Source: Ruminococcaceae bacterium UBA2656 (GTDB taxonomy: Bacteria; Bacillota; Clostridia; Oscillospirales; Acutalibacteraceae). Taken from it: 64,000 nucleotides of DNA. Position numbers and translations under genes: made by a program. The stretch is taken from positions 60,653 through 124,652 of the forward strand of contig DENA01000016.1 in the NCBI GenBank assembly GCA_002359465.1, in the 5' to 3' direction. Shown piece by piece: positions 1-9,255 of the stretch (its first letter is position 1; every line of letters starts with the position of its first letter). Under the pieces are notes generated by a model. The model ran no database searches. It was given only the letters and a program-made list of their open reading frames with translations, and was not told where the DNA came from.

Positions 1-1305
1 GTTGCCCGGGTAAAGATCGTCCGCATCGGCTCTCGCAATATATTCTCCCGCAGCCTGCCGAATACCCTCGTTCAACGAATCGGCAAGGCCCAAACGAATT
101 TTATTCTGAATCACCTTAATTCTTGGGTCCTGAAACAACTGCAGAATATTTACGGTTTGGTCGTCGGAACCAAACTCATTTACAATTAACAATTCGAAAT
201 TCTGATATGTCTGTTCTAAAAGGGAATAGACCGTATCCGCAATATATTTTTCGCTGTTATAAGCAGGAAGTACAATGGATACTTTCGGCTTTTGTACCGC
301 CGGTATCCCGTCAGCACGGTAAAATTCGCTGTGATAAAACAAACCACGGACAAATGCAGCTTCAAATCGTCTGTCCGATATCACAGGCCGTACATACTGC
401 ATATCTTCTTTTACCCGCATCCAGCGTATATGCAGAGCATGAAAAAGCGGATAGCGGCCGTATTTTACCCTCGCGATATCTGAAAAGAAAATACGCTTTA
501 AAAGCAAGTCCAATTCCCACATATCGTCCAAGGCCTGTTCTACATTTTCCGACCTTGGATAGGTGTGGATACACAGTATATCAACTTCATGTTCGTTTAG
601 CGTAAGACCGCACATTTCCAATAATCTTTTGGTAACGCCGCGGTACAGCATAATCCCCTGATTGCCGCCGACCGTCGTGGCATTTTTAGAATGCATACGG
701 TAATGGTAAAGGGAAGCATCCTGAATATTCGTAAAAGTCAGATTTTCAGAAGCCCTTGCGAAAAAATCATAATCTTCTGTATAGCGGTACTGCGCATCAT
801 AACGCAGCTTAAACTGGTTTAAACGGGCAGTCCTGATCATTACGGTCGGATGCACAAACGGAGTGAAAAATAAAATACAGCTCTTTAAAATTTCCGGATC
901 TGATTCTACCTTCCAGTCCCAGCAGGATTCTCCGAACAGCTTTGGCTTGATTCCGCAAATATCGATTTCAGGGTGGCTGTCCATAAACTCCACCTGTTTT
1001 TTCAGGCGTTCCGGCATGGAGATATCATCCGCATCCATGCGCGCGATATATTCGCCCTGTGCCATGTCCAGACCAATATTCATGGAGGCGGCAATGCCCA
1101 GACGCTCCTTATTCTGCACAACGACAATGCGCGAGTCATTCCGCGCGCATTCCTGCAATATTGCCGTGGACTCTTCATTGGAACCAAATTCATTAACAAT
1201 AATGAACTCCCAGTCCGTAAAAGCCTGAGCAAGAATACTGTCGATAGATTCGCGTAGATATTTTTCGCCGTTATAAACCGGCATTACGATAGAAACTCTA
1301 GGCAT
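1..1305 (-). CDS. Tandem-domain family 2 glycosyltransferase (partial, runs off the left edge)
   Basis: The frame is open for all 435 codons from an ATG at 1303-1305 to the window edge, so the C-terminus is missing. The ATG is preceded by an AGGGGAGG ribosome site. Two GT-A glycosyltransferase domains are visible. The first begins VSIVMPVYNGEKY and carries the nucleotide-sugar motif ARMDADD near residue 95. The second begins near residue 340 with VSIVLPAYNSEKY and carries ARADADD just before the edge. The two halves are clearly related (both also contain a VNEFGS segment), which suggests internal duplication. It probably adds two sugars to a surface glycan, given the surrounding export and priming genes. 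Acceptor and sugar cannot be read from sequence. Confidence 0.88.
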   Translation of the reverse strand, partial: MPRVSIVMPVYNGEKYLRESIDSILAQAFTDWEFIIVNEFGSNEESTAILQECARNDSRIVVVQNKERLGIAASMNIGLDMAQGEYIARMDADDISMPERLKKQVEFMDSHPEIDICGIKPKLFGESCWDWKVESDPEILKSCILFFTPFVHPTVMIRTARLNQFKLRYDAQYRYTEDYDFFARASENLTFTNIQDASLYHYRMHSKNATTVGGNQGIMLYRGVTKRLLEMCGLTLNEHEVDILCIHTYPRSENVEQALDDMWELDLLLKRIFFSDIARVKYGRYPLFHALHIRWMRVKEDMQYVRPVISDRRFEAAFVRGLFYHSEFYRADGIPAVQKPKVSIVLPAYNSEKYIADTVYSLLEQTYQNFELLIVNEFGSDDQTVNILQLFQDPRIKVIQNKIRLGLADSLNEGIRQAAGEYIARADADDLYPGN

Positions 1306-1317
1306 TTTTATCCTCCC

Positions 1318-3492
1318 CTACCCTGCCAGCGCAGAATAATTCTTAACGCAAAATAGAATCAGCCGATATAATTCAACTAAGTTGACAGATAACATAAAGA
1401 ATAAAATCAGCACAGCAATAGCATTCTGGTATTTTCGAACAGGAACTACCCTTTTAATCAGTGCACAAATCAAAATAAGATACGCCCAGGAAAAAAGAAT
1501 CGCATATAACCATGCCTCTGTCATTGCCCACCCTATTATCCCGCATAATACGAATGAAAAAGCCACCGCCGCAAAACTGATCTGAATTAATTTTTGTTTT
1601 CGATTTACAATAAAAGAAACCCCACAGAGCAGCGTTATAAAGATCCCAATCCAATTGAGAGTAGTAGGGATATTCGCAGAAAAAGTCGGATTCCCTGTAG
1701 AAGACATTACCACCGTAGCTTGAGGCGCCACAAACAGCCAACACACGAAATGACTGAACACTTTTAATTTATCAATCAGTAAATATTTCTGTCCGCCAAA
1801 AGTTTGCCAAAGCTCCATAAGCTGCGAAGGCATAATCGAATACGCCGTGCCGCTTGCAAATAAGATTCCAAGGAAAACGATGCAATAACGAAATAAATCA
1901 TATAAGTATTGCGATATTCTTCTGAATGGAATTAAAAATGGTACTAAAAAGCCGGAAGTTAATGTACAGCCGCTCATCATAATCCCTTCAACAGAAGATA
2001 CCGACTGATTGCTGCTTAAATATCCATAAATTGCCGCCATGATAAAAAATAAACTGATTTGATATTGCTCCGAACCCAAGCACAGCACCAAAAAGAAATA
2101 GGTGCAGGACAGCAAGGGCATCATCCATTTTTCCCCTGTGAGGCGTTTCAATACGATAGCTGAAGCCATTAAAGCACATGCATTAATGAATGCCAGAAAC
2201 ATAGGGTAAGCCTGCAAAAAAATGGACTTTATCGGCAATGTAAAAAAATATGCGCTTGAAGCCGCAAAGACAGAGTACCCACGAAACAGAGGATGCCTTA
2301 TATTATAAAAACTCTCAGAAAGCTGTTTATAGGAGTCCAGTATCCAGGAATGATCAAATCCAAAAACAATATCGGCGTACTGCCTGCCTACAGTACCGTC
2401 TGCTTTAAAGTAATAGCCTTGTGAAAAACCGCTGGTATGGCTGTAAGTAATGATAAGAATAACAAAAATAAAAACACCAAAGCAAAGCAGATAAATTTTT
2501 TCCGACTTATCCACAGTAGAAATAAATCGCTTGAACAAACTCTCCAGATATTTGCTCACTTCATATGAGAAAACGCAAGCAGTAAAAAACACTAAAATAA
2601 AAACGCCTGCTAGAAAAGTGTATCTTATAAAAGATAATTGAATAAATTGTAAATCATTATAGAGAAGGCTAAAACGATTTTGCACAATAAATATCTCTAT
2701 AAACACAGAGAACAGGACAGTGAATCCTTTCACCCACCAGGATATTCGTTCAACCTTTCTCTTTTTCTCAACGCAGGACAGATAATAAAGATAAACCGGA
2801 AATGACAAAATCATTGACACGCAGACGAACCATGTTTCCATAGAATATCTTGCCAATACCATAGATGTGCACATTCCGCTGCAAATTAGGATGATAGATT
2901 TTGCTTTTCCGGTTCTGAGCACAGAACCAGTAATGTCTATACCCCTAAAAAACATAAAATAAGAAAGCAAAAGAACGAAAGCCTGAATGATTAAAAATAC
3001 AGCAAACAGAAGGATGAAATTTTCAAACTCCAAGCCATTCACTGTACCATTAAGGGCTATAGGCAATACAACGGTTGCACCGGAATGGCAATAGGTATCA
3101 ACTTGGCTGACGTGATTGTCTATCTTTAGCTCAGCTTTTCCGCTCCACATATTGCCTTCAAATAACAGTTTGCGTTCTTTTCCCTGCGGAATTTGCGCTG
3201 TTATGCTTTTGCTGTTTTCAGGCATCCCCCAGGCACGCCATACGAAACCTCCGTTATCCGCTGAAAGCCATTCCCCCGAAAAAATATCTTTTGCACGATA
3301 CTGTTTTCCATCCACCTCGACGCCCTTTATTTTTATTTCTGTCCCCTGTGCAAAAAAGTCGGATTGATTCAGCGCAGTTATTGTTACAGACGTTTCCTTA
3401 TGCTGTATAAATAAATCCTTACCGACTGCAATTGCAGAGATCGTGGAAAATATGATTATAACAATTGCAAATAGGGTAAAAGATCGTTTCAT
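1318..3492 (-). CDS. Large polytopic membrane protein with an N-terminal extracytoplasmic domain
   Basis: The product is 724 residues. I start it at the ATG at 3490-3492 (MKRSFTLF), which has a GTGAGG ribosome site. The longer open frame upstream is decayed glycosyltransferase sequence. Residues 1-23 form a signal-anchor-like helix. Residues about 35-136 form a beta-rich extracytoplasmic domain (VTITA, VDGKQY, QGKER, NMWSGKA, DTYCH) that recurs in the acyltransferase at 5618-7342. About twelve membrane helices follow, with an exposed stretch around FGFDHSWIL and NIRHPLFRGY. The architecture resembles GT-C or other integral-membrane glycan-modifying enzymes, but I do not recognise a named family. 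Its place in the glycan operon suggests modification or transfer of lipid-linked sugars outside the membrane. Confidence 0.75.
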   Translation of the reverse strand: MKRSFTLFAIVIIIFSTISAIAVGKDLFIQHKETSVTITALNQSDFFAQGTEIKIKGVEVDGKQYRAKDIFSGEWLSADNGGFVWRAWGMPENSKSITAQIPQGKERKLLFEGNMWSGKAELKIDNHVSQVDTYCHSGATVVLPIALNGTVNGLEFENFILLFAVFLIIQAFVLLLSYFMFFRGIDITGSVLRTGKAKSIILICSGMCTSMVLARYSMETWFVCVSMILSFPVYLYYLSCVEKKRKVERISWWVKGFTVLFSVFIEIFIVQNRFSLLYNDLQFIQLSFIRYTFLAGVFILVFFTACVFSYEVSKYLESLFKRFISTVDKSEKIYLLCFGVFIFVILIITYSHTSGFSQGYYFKADGTVGRQYADIVFGFDHSWILDSYKQLSESFYNIRHPLFRGYSVFAASSAYFFTLPIKSIFLQAYPMFLAFINACALMASAIVLKRLTGEKWMMPLLSCTYFFLVLCLGSEQYQISLFFIMAAIYGYLSSNQSVSSVEGIMMSGCTLTSGFLVPFLIPFRRISQYLYDLFRYCIVFLGILFASGTAYSIMPSQLMELWQTFGGQKYLLIDKLKVFSHFVCWLFVAPQATVVMSSTGNPTFSANIPTTLNWIGIFITLLCGVSFIVNRKQKLIQISFAAVAFSFVLCGIIGWAMTEAWLYAILFSWAYLILICALIKRVVPVRKYQNAIAVLILFFMLSVNLVELYRLILFCVKNYSALAG

Positions 3493-3539
3493 GCGGTTTG
3501 CCTCACATTTCAAAAAAATAGTGCCCGTTTTATTGCTTC

Positions 3540-3720
3540 TCCGAAAAGTAGAAGTATTCTCAGTCTCTTTCAAGCCTTCCGGCGGGGAAATAACGTCCGC
3601 ATCCATAAGTAGTTTGCTATAATCGCCTTTTATCTGTCAGCCCGATATTCACGGAAACGGCTGTGCCGAGTTTCTTTACCTGTACAATAATAATCGCACA
3701 AAGTCTTTTAATTCTGAGCG
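3540..3720 (-). pseudogene. Remnant of a family 2 glycosyltransferase
   Basis: The leftward translation matches the core of the GT2 domain encoded at 1-1305. One frame reads VNIGL near 3640. After a frameshift, another reads GDYSKLLMDADVISPPEG, paralleling NIGLDMAQGEY and MDADDISMPERL of the intact gene. The reading frame is interrupted by a TGA and flanking homology is lost, so only about 60 codons remain. This decayed piece is fused in frame to the following membrane protein gene, which explains that gene's spuriously long open frame. It suggests that a glycosyltransferase gene was lost or replaced between the two membrane protein genes. Confidence 0.7.
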
Positions 3721-3768
3721 TGTGTTTTGGGGATTCAAACTTGTCTGATCAGAAACTTATTTGGCTCT

Positions 3769-5424
3769 TCAACTAAGTTTAACAACGGTAAAACCATTTA
3801 TGATTTTTACGGAATTTGCCGCAGGAAAGCACCCCATACCTTTAAACTCATTGGTAGCTTTTATTTGATTTTGCTCATTTTGATCCGCAGAACCAATAAA
3901 GCTCACACCAAGATAATCATAAAAAAGAGAATACCAAGAATACGAAGAATCCATATAAACGAAATTATTCATTGCAGGAAGGTCCAAGCCTTTTAGCTCT
4001 TTAGCCTGCGGTTCATTTGTTATTGGATAATTTGCACTTGGCAACCCACCCAAAACCGCCAGTTTTGTTTGATTGCTGTAATTGGGCTGCTGTTCAATTC
4101 GGTCTACAATACGAACCGCAACAGCGTATGTTTTTTGATATTGAAGGTTCAAATTCTGATATGCAATATTGTCAAGAAGATAATAGTGATAAGAAATCAG
4201 ACAACAAGCCACAACAGACGCCCATTTTAAAACCATGCGCTGATTTAAACCCTTTGTTTTACCTCCATTTGCACTTTTTAAAGCTCTTTTTCGATTGTTG
4301 TTGTCGTTAGCTGATTTTACCTCATCACTTGGCTTTATTTCCGATAAAACAATTGGAAGGAACAGAAATAATGAATACTGCGGAATCATAGATATGCTCA
4401 TGGGTGTTCTTGGTGCGAGGAATCTCCATATCGCAACGGAAAAGGGCAAAAGAAGTAATAGCATAAACAAAACGATAAAATCGGCCTTATGGCGATAAAT
4501 TTTCTTGGTTATTATTTCAAATAGGATAAATCCCAAAATGGTTGTGCAAATAACCGCATAAAGCACGACTAAACACCATGGATTGTAATGAATTTGGTCG
4601 GTAAATACATAGTTAAAAAAATACTGATAAGTTTGCAAAATCAGGCTAGGGATTTCCGACAGCTTAATTTGCCCGATTGTATTAATTCCACGCCAATCTG
4701 GTAATGTTAAGTGGCTCAGTTCAAGACTTACCTTAAAACTGATAAAATAAAGCGTAACGCCAATTACACCACTCAGCAAATAGCGTAAACCCTTGCATAG
4801 TAACTTTTTTAATTCGGTTCCCCGAAGGAGTTCCTGTATTAGCAGGATATTGTAGAGAAGTATCGTAACCCCAATATAAGCCTGATAATTTGCCAGAGAT
4901 AATGCAATGGAAACTGAACTCAATAAAATCCCCGTTTTTTTAAACTGAACCAAGCAGTAAACGGCAAAAACAGAAAGGAAATAGGAAATCATAAAACAAT
5001 TTACCACTTGAATCTGGCAAAAGGCAATCGTGACGGCAGGGAATGTCACAACAACTGCAGACAGCAACAAGATATCAAATTTCTGCTGTAAGTTGAACAG
5101 CCTTACCAATAGAGCGGAAACCAATCCAATGGAAAAAAGACAGATCATACCGGTAACCCATGGAAGTGTAAAATACGTGTCTAAATTATCAAGAAATTGC
5201 CATGCCCAACGGCCAGTAGCAATATCCCACGCATGTCCGGGATGGTAAGTACGAGCTATCAGCGAATCGGCATGTGGTAAATTATTCATAAAAAAATAGA
5301 GATGAACAATAAGCCCGATTATGACAGCGGATAAAAAGGCCAAGCTTGTTTCTTTCGATATTTTGCTTTTTATAAGAACAAGTATATCTTCCGGCGAAGC
5401 CAAGGTGTTGCTATTGTTTTCCAT
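3769..5424 (-). CDS. GtrII-type membrane glucosyltransferase domain protein
   Basis: The product is 551 residues. The ATG at 5422-5424 sits 9 bases after GAGGG, whereas the in-frame ATG three codons upstream is too close to it. The protein has about ten membrane helices. After the first helix comes the segment HADSLIARTYHPGHAWDIATGRW, which is characteristic of Firmicute proteins with a GtrII glucosyltransferase domain. A large extracytoplasmic C-terminal portion follows (from about residue 400). GtrII proteins transfer glucosyl groups from undecaprenyl-phosphate-glucose to surface polysaccharide on the outer face of the membrane. That role would suit this glycan cluster, but the specific sugar is an inference. 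Confidence 0.72.
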   Translation of the reverse strand: MENNSNTLASPEDILVLIKSKISKETSLAFLSAVIIGLIVHLYFFMNNLPHADSLIARTYHPGHAWDIATGRWAWQFLDNLDTYFTLPWVTGMICLFSIGLVSALLVRLFNLQQKFDILLLSAVVVTFPAVTIAFCQIQVVNCFMISYFLSVFAVYCLVQFKKTGILLSSVSIALSLANYQAYIGVTILLYNILLIQELLRGTELKKLLCKGLRYLLSGVIGVTLYFISFKVSLELSHLTLPDWRGINTIGQIKLSEIPSLILQTYQYFFNYVFTDQIHYNPWCLVVLYAVICTTILGFILFEIITKKIYRHKADFIVLFMLLLLLPFSVAIWRFLAPRTPMSISMIPQYSLFLFLPIVLSEIKPSDEVKSANDNNNRKRALKSANGGKTKGLNQRMVLKWASVVACCLISYHYYLLDNIAYQNLNLQYQKTYAVAVRIVDRIEQQPNYSNQTKLAVLGGLPSANYPITNEPQAKELKGLDLPAMNNFVYMDSSYSWYSLFYDYLGVSFIGSADQNEQNQIKATNEFKGMGCFPAANSVKIINGFTVVKLS

Positions 5425-5617
5425 AAATATCATCCCTCAAAGTCCAGACTCATAGAATAATTATAAAGCAATTTTGTGTCAGACACAAGCAATATGACCA
5501 AAATTACCTCTTCAAGCTAAATACAGTATCTAAAACCAATATTATATTAAAATATTTTAAAGGAGCATAGCTGTATCAATACTTACCTTTCTGTATTATG
5601 TATATTCGTTTGCTCAT

Positions 5618-7342
5618 TCACACTTTTGTTCTCTTGGCCGATCCCAAACACCATATATAAGGAATGTGGGACAGTACATTGCAGAACATGGCGGATATTG
5701 CAAAGTACACGACAGCGCCTAGAAGCATATTCCATATACCACCGGCATTATTGGTAAATCCAATCGGGCCGAGATAGCGGTTGCCCACAAACGCAAGCGC
5801 AAGCATATGTACAAAATAGACGCCCATGGACAGATTCGAAAGCTTTGTGATCATCCATTTCCCCTTCTCAGAAACCGCAGCCCACTTGGGTTCAAGGGAA
5901 TAAAACAAGGCAAACATGGAAACCGCAAAGAAAAATACCGGTAAATAACCGTAGGAGGATATAAACACTTTGGACGGAGCGCCGCTTTTCAACGTCATGT
6001 AATAACTGGAAAGGACGGTAGCGCTGAAACCGGCAAATACACACACTGCCGGTATCTTCCATTTCCCATATAATTTTTCTCTGTTATCTGCAATTACCTT
6101 TCCTAAAATAAACAGCCCGATTTCCGGGAAACCAAGCGTGAACCAGGGCTGAGAAAGATTTGCGGAAACAGCGGCAGCCAATGTCCCCAGAACGCATGGT
6201 ACCGCGCATACCAGAACAAGCAGATAACGTTTCATGTTCTGACTGAGATTGTAATATAAAAAAGAAATAATCGGCAACAAAAAATAAAGTCCCAGCAAGG
6301 GGTACATAAACCAAAGATGACTGTATTGGCTTGTAAAGGGAATTTTTAGAATTGATTTGATCAAGCTGATGTCTTGCTTCCCATAATATTTATTAACAAA
6401 AATATAAACAAAGCTCCAGGCTGCGAGAGGAATAAACAATTTAACCACGCGCTTTTCCAAAACGACGCGGATGCTTTCCTTTTTCCCAATTAAGAAGGCA
6501 CCGGAAAGCATAAAAAAGGCCGGAACAGCAAACGAGGTAAAGGAATTAATATACAGGTAATGATACCATGTGTCCCGGTTTGCAAAATCATCATACATAC
6601 CGTAGGTACACTGCATCAGCACCACAGTAAAAATACAAACTACGCGGAGCAAATCAGCCCAAACTTCGCGCTTTTTCCCTGCATCTGGAACTGCCTTTTC
6701 CGGGGTGCTGTGTCTCTTCCGGTCGATTTTAAATAATAAAAGGATAACAATGAAGGCAAGAAGCATTACTCCTAAAAACACGGCCATTTGAATCTGCGGG
6801 GTAATAACCGACCTTGCCGGGGATGCCTCTGCCGGCGCCTGATAAGCTGTTTCGCCGTCCTGTTCACCGGGTGTATAACAATTCACGGCGGTTTCCGACC
6901 CGTTGACGGAAACCGTCGCATTTCCCTGCCATTTATTTGCCTGAAAAATGATGGAGCGGTCTTTTCCCGCAGGCAGTTCCCCCTGAACCGAATGGGACAA
7001 ATCCGTGGGAGTATCATAATTGCGCCAACCCAGCAATCCATCTTTCTCTATCCAGCCGTTCGCAAATACCTCTCTGGGCGAATATGTTTTTCCGTCGACT
7101 TTAATGTTTTTAATCCAGATCTCGCAGCCTTCCGCCGGTGAAACCGTTTCGCCCTTTGCTGTAATGGTAACCGGTGTCGTCGCTTTCGGCACAAATACCT
7201 GCGGTAGGAGCGCCTGAACAGCAAATGCGGCCGCAAAAGCGACAGTGAGCGCGCACAGAGCTTTTTTGACTGCGCTCAGTTTTTTATATGGGAGCAGCAA
7301 AACACCGGTAGTCAGCACCAGTAAAATCAAAAGGTATTTCAA
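5618..7342 (-). CDS. Acyltransferase-3 family protein with extracytoplasmic N-terminal domain, catalytic His replaced
   Basis: The product is 574 residues and starts at a TTG (7340-7342), 14 bases after gmhA. A first helix (1-20), a second hydrophobic stretch (27-50) and an extracytoplasmic domain (about 57-156) are followed by a third helix and then a roughly ten-helix acyltransferase-3 module from residue 225. The extracytoplasmic domain is homologous to the one in the 1318-3492 product, with shared VTITA, VDGK-Y, GK-R and W-G-A positions. Members normally carry an R-X10-H motif in the first catalytic helix. Here it reads R233-X10-Q244, so the expected histidine is a glutamine. It may acylate the glycan by an altered mechanism, or it may be inactive or a binding protein. 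Confidence 0.82.
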   Translation of the reverse strand: MKYLLILLVLTTGVLLLPYKKLSAVKKALCALTVAFAAAFAVQALLPQVFVPKATTPVTITAKGETVSPAEGCEIWIKNIKVDGKTYSPREVFANGWIEKDGLLGWRNYDTPTDLSHSVQGELPAGKDRSIIFQANKWQGNATVSVNGSETAVNCYTPGEQDGETAYQAPAEASPARSVITPQIQMAVFLGVMLLAFIVILLLFKIDRKRHSTPEKAVPDAGKKREVWADLLRVVCIFTVVLMQCTYGMYDDFANRDTWYHYLYINSFTSFAVPAFFMLSGAFLIGKKESIRVVLEKRVVKLFIPLAAWSFVYIFVNKYYGKQDISLIKSILKIPFTSQYSHLWFMYPLLGLYFLLPIISFLYYNLSQNMKRYLLVLVCAVPCVLGTLAAAVSANLSQPWFTLGFPEIGLFILGKVIADNREKLYGKWKIPAVCVFAGFSATVLSSYYMTLKSGAPSKVFISSYGYLPVFFFAVSMFALFYSLEPKWAAVSEKGKWMITKLSNLSMGVYFVHMLALAFVGNRYLGPIGFTNNAGGIWNMLLGAVVYFAISAMFCNVLSHIPYIWCLGSAKRTKV

Positions 7343-7356
7343 TGTACTTTCACGCC

Positions 7357-7944
7357 TTACTGTTTAATATGGTCAATTCCGCACAGGGTTTTATAAAAAA
7401 TACTCATAATCAGGTGGTCGAACACCATATGAACGTCCTCGGTAATCTGCATGCTGTCAATCGGTACGTGCAGAGAAATATCGGACATTTGTTTGAGCTT
7501 TCCGCCGTTGTACCCGGTCAGACCGATTATTTTATTCCCCTGCGACTTTGCGTATTCCACCGCGTTAATCACATTTTTGGAATTTCCGCTGCCGGAAATC
7601 GCAACGATCAGATCTCCCGGTTTCAGATGACCCTGAAGCTGAAAACGGAATATTTCTTCAAACCCGATATCATTGGCAATTGCCATTACGGTAGCCATAT
7701 TGTCATTCAGACATTGGAAATTGAACTTTTTCTCCACATGTTCCGAAATGCCTTTGTTAAAATCGTTCTGATAGTGGGAAGCAGTGGCGGAACTTCCGCC
7801 GTTGCCGAAAACATAAATCGTTTTCTGCGCCTCGTAAGCCTCCATAATCAGATTCATTGCATCGTTGATCGCGTTGACGTCCAATGCGTTAAGCGTGTCA
7901 ATTTCATGCTGCAAATAGGTTTTAATACTCTCTTTATAATCCAT
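7357..7944 (-). CDS. gmhA: D-sedoheptulose-7-phosphate isomerase
   Basis: This 195-residue SIS-domain protein converts sedoheptulose 7-phosphate to D-glycero-D-manno-heptose 7-phosphate in the cytoplasm, the first step of activated-heptose synthesis. The family signature FGNGGSSATASHYQNDF (about residues 46-62) and the second SIS motif AISGSGNSKNVINAVEYA (about 110) are intact. The C-terminal VFDHLIMSIFY matches the family. It lies between the acyltransferase gene and the heptose nucleotidyltransferase/phosphatase fusion with gaps of 14 and 9 bases, so the genes are surely cotranscribed. Confidence 0.93.
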   Translation of the reverse strand: MDYKESIKTYLQHEIDTLNALDVNAINDAMNLIMEAYEAQKTIYVFGNGGSSATASHYQNDFNKGISEHVEKKFNFQCLNDNMATVMAIANDIGFEEIFRFQLQGHLKPGDLIVAISGSGNSKNVINAVEYAKSQGNKIIGLTGYNGGKLKQMSDISLHVPIDSMQITEDVHMVFDHLIMSIFYKTLCGIDHIKQ

Positions 7945-7953
7945 TTGATTTCC

Positions 7954-9255
7954 TCATTTCTGTAATATTAAATTTACGGCATCCAGTAAATCCTTCCCGA
8001 TGAAATCCGGTTCAACAGGATACTTCCTGTCGTTTCCTGCTTCACCCGTCCGTACCAGCACCGTTTTCATGCCGGCATTTTTTCCCGTCTGGATATCCAT
8101 CGTCGTATCTCCTATCATCCAGGAAGAAGCAAGGTCAATATTGTATTTTTCTACGCATGCGTCAATCAGGCCGGTCTTCGGCTTTCTGCACGCACACTGA
8201 ATTTTATATAACGGGTTCTCTCCCGGATATCCTTTGTCCGGGTGGTGCGGGCAGAACATAATATCGTCCAAAAAAACACCGTCTTTACCCAAAAGCGTGC
8301 TCATTTTCTGATGGATTTTCTCAATATCCGAAATATCGCATAAACCGCGTGCTACCACCGGCTGGTTGGTGATGACAATTGCCAGATAGCCGGACTGGTT
8401 GATTTTTTTGATCGCCTCCGGGGCACAGTCCTCCAATTCAAACTGATCTTCCCGGTAAATCAGCCCCTTGTATCGGTTGATCGTACCGTCCCTGTCCAAA
8501 AAAATACATTTCTGTTTTTTCTTCAGGTTCCGCGAAGCAACATAGCCGGAAACAATCTCACCCGCCGCCGTATGCATCCGCTCGGGCGTACCGACATCCT
8601 TAATGTATTCCGGCGAACGATACGCATAAACAGCGCCGCCCCGTTCAACCAGAGGCATCAGAATATCTTTTTCCAAATCCGTCTTTACAGATTTCTGCAC
8701 TTGACAGCAAATTTCCCGGTTAAGTATATAAAAGCCGGCATTTACACAGTTGCTGTACCAATCATCACGTTTGTTATTTTTGGAGTCGAACCCTTTAATT
8801 TTGCAGCTTGGGTCCAAAATAACCAGATCGGAATCATAGGGGTGGGAATTCGGATGTACAAAAAGGGTAGCCATCGATTTTTTATCTCTGTGAAAGCGCT
8901 CCATGCGGTCAATATCCACATCAAAAATAACGTCACCGAATATCAGCAAAAAATATTCAGATTCCAACTGATCCTTTAAAAAATAAAACGCTCCCGCAGT
9001 GCCAAGCGGCTGCTGCTCTTTGAAATAGGTAATACGAACGCCGAATTTTTCCCCGCCGCCAAAAAATTCTTCGATTTTCTCTCCCAGATGGCCGGTCACG
9101 ATCGTGATATCATGAATGCCGTTTTCCTGTAAACATTCAATCTGCCACTGCAAAATAGGCTTTCCGTTAACGGGTGCCATCGGTTTTGGAATTTCATCAT
9201 TCGTAATGGATAACAGCCGTGTTCCTTTGCCGCCTGCCATGATGACAGCCTGCAT
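7954..9255 (-). CDS. hddC: Fused heptose-1-phosphate guanylyltransferase and heptose-1,7-bisphosphate phosphatase (HddC-GmhB)
   Basis: The product is 433 residues with two enzymes in one chain. Residues 1-235 form a sugar-1-phosphate nucleotidyltransferase with the signature MAGGKGTRL and the downstream metal-site GDVIFDVD. Residues 248-433 form a HAD phosphatase of the GmhB type, with nucleophile D254 and D256 in LDRDGT, the zinc-site pattern CPHHPDKG and CAC, and the motif MIGDTTMDI. In the known GDP-heptose pathway GmhB removes the 7-phosphate and HddC then adds GMP. Fusing them would couple the last two steps. The ATG overlaps the stop of the upstream epimerase gene by one base (TGATG). 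GMP rather than another nucleotide is inferred from the neighbouring HddA. Confidence 0.9.
   Translation of the reverse strand: MQAVIMAGGKGTRLLSITNDEIPKPMAPVNGKPILQWQIECLQENGIHDITIVTGHLGEKIEEFFGGGEKFGVRITYFKEQQPLGTAGAFYFLKDQLESEYFLLIFGDVIFDVDIDRMERFHRDKKSMATLFVHPNSHPYDSDLVILDPSCKIKGFDSKNNKRDDWYSNCVNAGFYILNREICCQVQKSVKTDLEKDILMPLVERGGAVYAYRSPEYIKDVGTPERMHTAAGEIVSGYVASRNLKKKQKCIFLDRDGTINRYKGLIYREDQFELEDCAPEAIKKINQSGYLAIVITNQPVVARGLCDISDIEKIHQKMSTLLGKDGVFLDDIMFCPHHPDKGYPGENPLYKIQCACRKPKTGLIDACVEKYNIDLASSWMIGDTTMDIQTGKNAGMKTVLVRTGEAGNDRKYPVEPDFIGKDLLDAVNLILQK

Noticed and set aside
5474-5488. A 15-base palindrome upstream of the GtrII gene
   Set aside because: TTGTGTC-A-GACACAA is perfect, but it is isolated in an AT-rich gap with no regulator nearby and no second copy. 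Chance is likely.
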